Source of the DNA: an uncultured Blautia sp.
Lineage (GTDB): Bacteria; Bacillota; Clostridia; Lachnospirales; Lachnospiraceae
DNA length: 64,000 nt
Assembly (NCBI GenBank): GCA_900540785.1
Contig: UQHF01000008.1
Location: 49,276 to 113,275, forward strand
Direction of reading: 5' to 3'
Part shown: in pieces, positions 60,788 to 64,000 of the stretch
How positions within the stretch are numbered: position 1 is the first letter of the stretch
Layout: each line of letters opens with the position of its first letter
Notes under the pieces: model-generated
The model's input: the letters and a program-made list of their open reading frames with translations, nothing else
The model's database searches: none
Told to the model about the DNA's origin: nothing
Made by a program: the position numbers and the translations under genes

Positions 60788-61371
60788 GCCATTCCGCCTC
60801 CTTCTTCCGTTGGTGTGTACACCGTTTTATACCATTCTTTATAGGTTGTCTCATCCGTAGTATCTCCTGTTCGTGCTTTCACCAAACCGTCAGACCGTGG
60901 ATCTGCCGTAATAGACAAGGTTTCCGTTCCCGGTTCAATTGTATCTTCTTTTGTTTCAGATTCAATAGACGGTCGTGAAGCACTGCAATTATAAAGGACG
61001 TGCCTGATTGCATTAATATCCCCATCAAATTCAAATAACAGGGCAAATTTTACACTTTCTGCAACGGAACTATTCTCTACCAACACTCCCTTTGCATCCA
61101 GCTTTTCTTGTAAAATTTCTGTTCTAAACCATTCTGGAATCAGCGCCATTTCTAAATCTCCGCTATAACCATTGTTTGTCACAGAACGGAAATATACGAT
61201 TCCATCTGCATAAAACGGACTGGATTCTCCTTCTGCGTCCAGACTGATACTGACAGCTCCCGGAATAGCCTTTGGTACACCATATTCAAATTTTGCACTT
61301 CCCCCTTCTTCCTTTTCTGTCAGCTTTGCCGCATGAACATTTTTCAAATTAAACTTTACTTTATTTCCCAT
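60784..61371 (-). CDS. Major tail protein (phi13-like)
   Basis: Tail tube subunit of 195 aa. Features: VKFNLKNVHAAKLTEKEEGGSAKFEYGVPKAIPGAVSISLDAEGE at the N-terminus, FYADGIVYFRSVTNNGYSGDLEMALIPEWFRTEIL and ALLFEFDGDINAIRHVLYNCSASRPSIESETKEDTIEPGTETLSI. The last ~30 residues carry an acidic tail (TPTEEGGGMA). This is the phi13-family pattern. It is located between the tail completion protein and the tail chaperone in the conserved order. Confidence 0.9.
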   Translation of the reverse strand: MGNKVKFNLKNVHAAKLTEKEEGGSAKFEYGVPKAIPGAVSISLDAEGESSPFYADGIVYFRSVTNNGYSGDLEMALIPEWFRTEILQEKLDAKGVLVENSSVAESVKFALLFEFDGDINAIRHVLYNCSASRPSIESETKEDTIEPGTETLSITADPRSDGLVKARTGDTTDETTYKEWYKTVYTPTEEGGGMA

Positions 61372-61373
61372 TG

Positions 61374-61694
61374 CTATACCTCCAATTCGTACAACACTTC
61401 ATACAATTTTTCTGATTTGATATATGTTTCTGTTTTGTTATAGAAAATCCCCTGTGCATCCAAAATCTTCTCCAATTTTTCTTCAAGTGCAAGATCTTTT
61501 TTATCTGTGTATAGTTCCACATCTAATTGCTTTACTTTAAAATACACCATTCCATCTGCGGAGAAATTATGACTACCCGGAGTCAAATAAATTAAAAATG
61601 GCGGTTCTGGAGATTCCCCTTCTGCAAAGTGATGATATGCAATAGGAATTCCAAGACCACCTAATAACTTCATAATATTTTTTAATTCCATCAT
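61374..61694 (-). CDS. Head-tail/tail completion protein
   Basis: Protein of 106 aa: KNIMKLLGGLGIPIAYHHFAEGESPEPPFLIYLTPGSHNFSADGMVYFKVKQLDVELYTDKKDLALEEKLEKILDAQGI. The pattern of a small alpha/beta protein between gp10-like and major tail protein is that of the tail terminator/completion subunit in siphophages (DUF3168-like position). No catalytic features. Its start overlaps the gp10-like stop by 4 nt. Assigned by position and sequence type. Confidence 0.75.
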   Translation of the reverse strand: MMELKNIMKLLGGLGIPIAYHHFAEGESPEPPFLIYLTPGSHNFSADGMVYFKVKQLDVELYTDKKDLALEEKLEKILDAQGIFYNKTETYIKSEKLYEVLYELEV

Positions 61695-62068
61695 TTCAAT
61701 CCTTTCACGATCTTATCTTCAAGCTGTGATATGGCATAGGATTCCGCTGGTGCAATATGCACTTTTGCTTCTACCCTGCCCCCGCCTCGCTTTGCATGGC
61801 CTTTCTCCAATAAATGAGTTAGTCCGGGTTTGCTGCGATTATAAACAACAACCTCTGTTTTACTTGCAGAATCTTTCGTCTTTTTCGCAGTCCACCCTTT
61901 CTTGTACCCGCCACTATCAGTGGGGGAAGCAGATTGTACCATTTTCTTTGTTTCTTCAGAAACTGTATTGACCGCCTGCTTTACAACATCATCTGTCACT
62001 TCTTTGTACTCTTTCAAAGCATTCATGATCTCTGATGCCAATTGATTAGATGTCACCCGTCTGCTCAT
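61691..62068 (-). CDS. HK97 gp10-like head-tail protein
   Basis: Protein of 125 aa: EIMNALKEYKEVTDDVVKQAVNTVSEETKKMVQSASPTDSGGYKKGWTAKKTKDSASKTEVVVYNRSKPGLTHLLEKGHAKRGGGRVEAKVHIAPAE. The GHAKRGGGRV-like basic loop with HIxPAE ending is the HK97 gp10 signature. The start ATG 62068 follows GAGGTGG; the frame begins 22 nt before the stop of the head closure gene, so the two overlap. It joins the head completion complex to the tail. Confidence 0.85.
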   Translation of the reverse strand: MSRRVTSNQLASEIMNALKEYKEVTDDVVKQAVNTVSEETKKMVQSASPTDSGGYKKGWTAKKTKDSASKTEVVVYNRSKPGLTHLLEKGHAKRGGGRVEAKVHIAPAESYAISQLEDKIVKGLK

Positions 62069-62408
62069 TCTTTCCACCTCGTATCTCCCGAACTGCTGTC
62101 AGTTTTAATTTTTTATGCGTAAACTGCACATCATCCACACAAATGATGTTATAAACCTCATTTTCAAACAAAACCCGATATTGTTTTTTATTGATTTCTC
62201 TCAATTTTTCACACCAGCGTAATATAAACACCAATGTATCTTCCGATAGCGTTTCTATATCCGTAACATTTTCTTTTCCAGACGCAAGATTTACATAAGC
62301 AAAACATGAATAAAATTTCTCCCACCGGGACTGATGGTTTCCGATTTCGTCTGTGTGTAATATATGCTTTTGAAGAATAATCCGTTGTCGCATTGAACCA
62401 ATATCCAT
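62046..62408 (-). CDS. Head closure/head-tail adaptor protein
   Basis: Protein of 120 aa: MRQRIILQKHILHTDEIGNHQSRWEKFYSCFAYVNLASGKE, then VFILRWCEKLREINKKQYRVLFENEVYNIICVDDVQFTHKKLKLTAVREI. This matches the SPP1 gp16-like/phage head-tail joining family. It immediately follows the connector gene; start and stop overlap with both neighbours. Confidence 0.85.
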   Translation of the reverse strand: MDIGSMRQRIILQKHILHTDEIGNHQSRWEKFYSCFAYVNLASGKENVTDIETLSEDTLVFILRWCEKLREINKKQYRVLFENEVYNIICVDDVQFTHKKLKLTAVREIRGGKNEQTGDI

Positions 62409-62677
62409 CAGAACACCTCCTCACGATTGGAAGAAAGAATATTTTTCAATGTAGGAATCATTTTTTCCGTTTCTTCATTCGTGCCACGGTTTTCAAACAT
62501 CACACCCACCGCATATAATACAGCAGTTTTTACGGCAGCATCCTCCGGCAGAATATCACGCCGTATAATATCTCTACACAGCATTTCAGAAGAATCGATC
62601 AGCGTTTGAATCAGGGTGTCTTCATCCTCATATTCCACCTTCAAATATTCTTTTGCTTCTTCTAGTGTAATCAGCAT
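62408..62677 (-). CDS. Head-tail connector protein (gp6-like)
   Basis: Protein of 89 aa: LEEAKEYLKVEYEDEDTLIQTLIDSSEMLCRDIIRR then VKTAVLYAVGVMFENRGTNEE. This all-helical pattern is the phage gp6-like connector of HK97/SPP1-type phages that sits below the portal. It follows the capsid gene by 17 bp and precedes the head closure protein in the standard order. Confidence 0.88.
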   Translation of the reverse strand: MLITLEEAKEYLKVEYEDEDTLIQTLIDSSEMLCRDIIRRDILPEDAAVKTAVLYAVGVMFENRGTNEETEKMIPTLKNILSSNREEVF

Positions 62678-62694
62678 GCAGACACCCCTCCTTC

Positions 62695-63897
62695 TTATCT
62701 CGTTTCTTTCAGTTTCATCGTTTTTACTGCTTCTGGAAGAATCAATTTTCCGTCTACCCTCTGGCTTGCAAGAAAACCAACCTGCCCGGTTGCAGCAAAT
62801 AACTCATTCAGACGTTTAAAGGAACGTCCCTGCCTGTCCGCAATCCAGTAATAGGAAAAATCTCCAAATGCCATGATCTTCTGTCCGGCTGCAATTTCGG
62901 GTACAAATGAAGACGTAAAATATGGGCGGTTCAAAATCATGTCCGGTACTCCCGCCTGCACGGACGGTTGCCAAATATAATTCCCATTCCCATCTTTTAA
63001 TTTACGCAACGCTTTTACGGTGCTGTCATTGAGCATCCATACCGCTTTTTTACGATATGGGGATCGCAGAGAATAAAATAAATCCATAACATCGTCAAAC
63101 GTAATGCTTGCGCCTGCGGTCGTGACTCCATCAGAAGCTCCGCCTGTAGCATTAAAGATTCCTGTCGGTTTTCCCTTGCCATCTCCGGTAAAAAATGCTT
63201 CTTCTTCCTTCGTTCCGATTCTTCGTCCGAATTCTTTAGAAATATAGGCTTCCAAATTAAACACGTTATCGTTTAACAACTCATCCGAAACTTTAATCAT
63301 GGTCGCAACCTTATATGCACTAATGGAAATCTGTCCAAAGCTGTCATCAGATTCTGGATATGCCGCTTCTTCATCAATCCACTTTGCTTCTCCTTTGGAT
63401 GCCACGATAGGAATTTTACGATCTCCGCTGGAGGTCTGAATCACGGTTGCCAGACTGCGGAAAAAGTTTTCTTCTTCCAATGCTTCTACCAGAGTTCTTT
63501 CATATTCATCGGGAACCAAATAACCTCCTTCTGAATCTGTTCCAACCTGAAGAGCATTCTGAATATCGAGATAATTTTTCTTTCTCATCGCATTCCAAAA
63601 TGCAGTTTTATAAGCCGCTGAGGCTCTTCCTGTTTTTTCTTCTCCTCCATTGCCTTTCCCCGGCTGATTTGTGATTGGATGACTAGTAGGCTTATTCAGT
63701 TCTGCATCAATAGCTGCCTGTCTTTCTAAACGCTCGATCTCTTTTCCAAGATTAACCACATCCGCTTCCATACGGTCATAAGTGGCCGTATCTTCTGCTG
63801 AAAGCAACCCGTCCGTTCCTCGTTTAGATTCTAAAAATGTCTTTGCTGCCTCCCACGCTTTTGCTCTTTTCTCTCTTAATGCTAAAATCTGATTCAT
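62695..63897 (-). CDS. HK97-type major capsid protein
   Basis: Capsid protein of 400 aa. The N-terminal ~100 residues are a coiled, charged delta/scaffold domain (LGKEIERLERQAAIDAELN) probably removed on maturation. The mature domain starts near GTDSEGGYLVPDEYERTLVEALEEENFFRSLATVIQTSSGDRKIPI. Motifs typical of the fold are MIKVSDELLNDNVFNLEAYI, FTGDGKGKPTGIFN, WMLNDSTVKALRKLKD, and the C-terminal ASQRVDGKLILPEAVKTMKLKET. ATG is preceded by AGAGGAGGATTTTTAAT. The gene upstream (prohead protease) would lie past the window end. Confidence 0.95.
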   Translation of the reverse strand: MNQILALREKRAKAWEAAKTFLESKRGTDGLLSAEDTATYDRMEADVVNLGKEIERLERQAAIDAELNKPTSHPITNQPGKGNGGEEKTGRASAAYKTAFWNAMRKKNYLDIQNALQVGTDSEGGYLVPDEYERTLVEALEEENFFRSLATVIQTSSGDRKIPIVASKGEAKWIDEEAAYPESDDSFGQISISAYKVATMIKVSDELLNDNVFNLEAYISKEFGRRIGTKEEEAFFTGDGKGKPTGIFNATGGASDGVTTAGASITFDDVMDLFYSLRSPYRKKAVWMLNDSTVKALRKLKDGNGNYIWQPSVQAGVPDMILNRPYFTSSFVPEIAAGQKIMAFGDFSYYWIADRQGRSFKRLNELFAATGQVGFLASQRVDGKLILPEAVKTMKLKETR

Positions 63898-64000
63898 ATT
63901 AAAAATCCTCCTCTTTTTAATGTGCCAAGAGACTAAGTCTCTTCTCAGACTGTAGACAAAGTCCTGCTTTTTGCAGGGTTTTGCTATTATTGGAACCGCT
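63898..64000 (-). other. Leader region of the capsid gene with two hairpins
   Basis: This last 103 bp contains no gene. On the minus strand there is CCTGCAAAAAGCAGG (hairpin with A5 loop) and then AGAGACTTAGTCTCT, a nearly perfect dyad, before the AGAGGAGG ribosome-binding site. The first may be a terminator of the upstream gene, the second could limit or stabilise capsid mRNA. Confidence 0.6.

Larger units (their letters stand above)
37459..64000. mobile_element. Siphovirus-type prophage inserted in comEC (continues past window)
   Basis: This runs from the comEC break point to the window end. It has, in order, a lipoprotein, XRE regulators, a recombinase/ParB operon, two more serine recombinases, endolysin, holin, tail, tape measure, tail chaperone, head-tail and capsid genes. 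The structural genes are all minus strand in the standard siphovirus order. The order reads capsid at right towards lysis at left, so terminase and portal should follow beyond 64000. No tRNA is at the visible junction, consistent with a serine integrase using a gene-internal site. Confidence 0.9.

Noticed and set aside
1..64000. CRISPR array or cas genes
   Set aside because: No regularly spaced direct repeats or Cas-like proteins are visible.

Overview
The window comes from a low-to-mid GC, endospore-forming Firmicute, most likely a gut Lachnospiraceae (Blautia/Mediterraneibacter-like). This rests on spoIIP and gpr, the housekeeping order comEC-holA-rpsT-gpr-spoIIP-lepA-hemW (the order known from Bacillus subtilis), and the style of the carbohydrate and phage genes. 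Taxonomy below family level is inference. No rRNA, tRNA or CRISPR array was seen.

Region 1 (1-9.3 kb) is an accessory stretch of small single genes: two GNAT acetyltransferases, a nucleotidyltransferase, a spore-photolyase-like radical SAM protein, an NTF2-fold protein, a MATE efflux pump with a frameshifted MerR regulator but an intact MerR-type operator, a decayed AI-2E/YtvI permease, an SGNH esterase and a ThyX-type thymidylate synthase. A ~197 bp palindromic element (9.40-9.60 kb) separates it from the core block.

Region 2 (9.6-16.6 kb) is the conserved core block hemW, a small lipoprotein gene, lepA, spoIIP, gpr, rpsT and holA. rpsT runs opposite to the others and has a clear promoter, a TTG start and a terminator.

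Region 3 (16.7-35.87 kb) is a ~19 kb glycan-utilisation island between holA and comEC, which are neighbours in related genomes. It encodes a YesMN-type two-component system, LplB/YtcP-type ABC permeases, three solute-binding proteins (two of them tandem paralogues), a GH2 beta-galactosidase, a GH95-like protein, a distant GH95/clan GH-L-like protein, a GH29-like protein and a truncated uroporphyrinogen-decarboxylase-family fragment. The set suggests uptake and breakdown of fucosylated galactosides. Both edges carry the same 18 bp sequence, which is the 3' end of comEC, inside a longer imperfect ~50 bp direct repeat.

Region 4 (37.46 kb to the window end) is a siphovirus prophage, or prophage-like element, inserted into comEC so that the coding frame breaks immediately before the GLHI codons. 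From the comEC junction inward it has a lipoprotein, two tandem XRE regulators, a coiled-coil protein, and a plus-strand operon (XRE regulator, serine recombinase with an unusual C-terminal domain, two stand-alone relatives of that domain, two ParB-like proteins). Two more large serine recombinases converge on this operon. Then come, on the minus strand, endolysin, holin, tail fibre, tail tip, Dit, tape measure, tail chaperones with a programmed -1 frameshift, major tail protein, head-tail joining proteins and the HK97-type capsid protein. Three cargo genes with their own terminator sit between the tail chaperones and the tape measure gene. The rest of comEC and the terminase/portal/replication genes should lie beyond 64000.

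The most unusual parts are the recombinase/domain-relative/ParB operon (39.7-45.1 kb), the double interruption of the comEC locus, and the cargo cassette inside the tail module.
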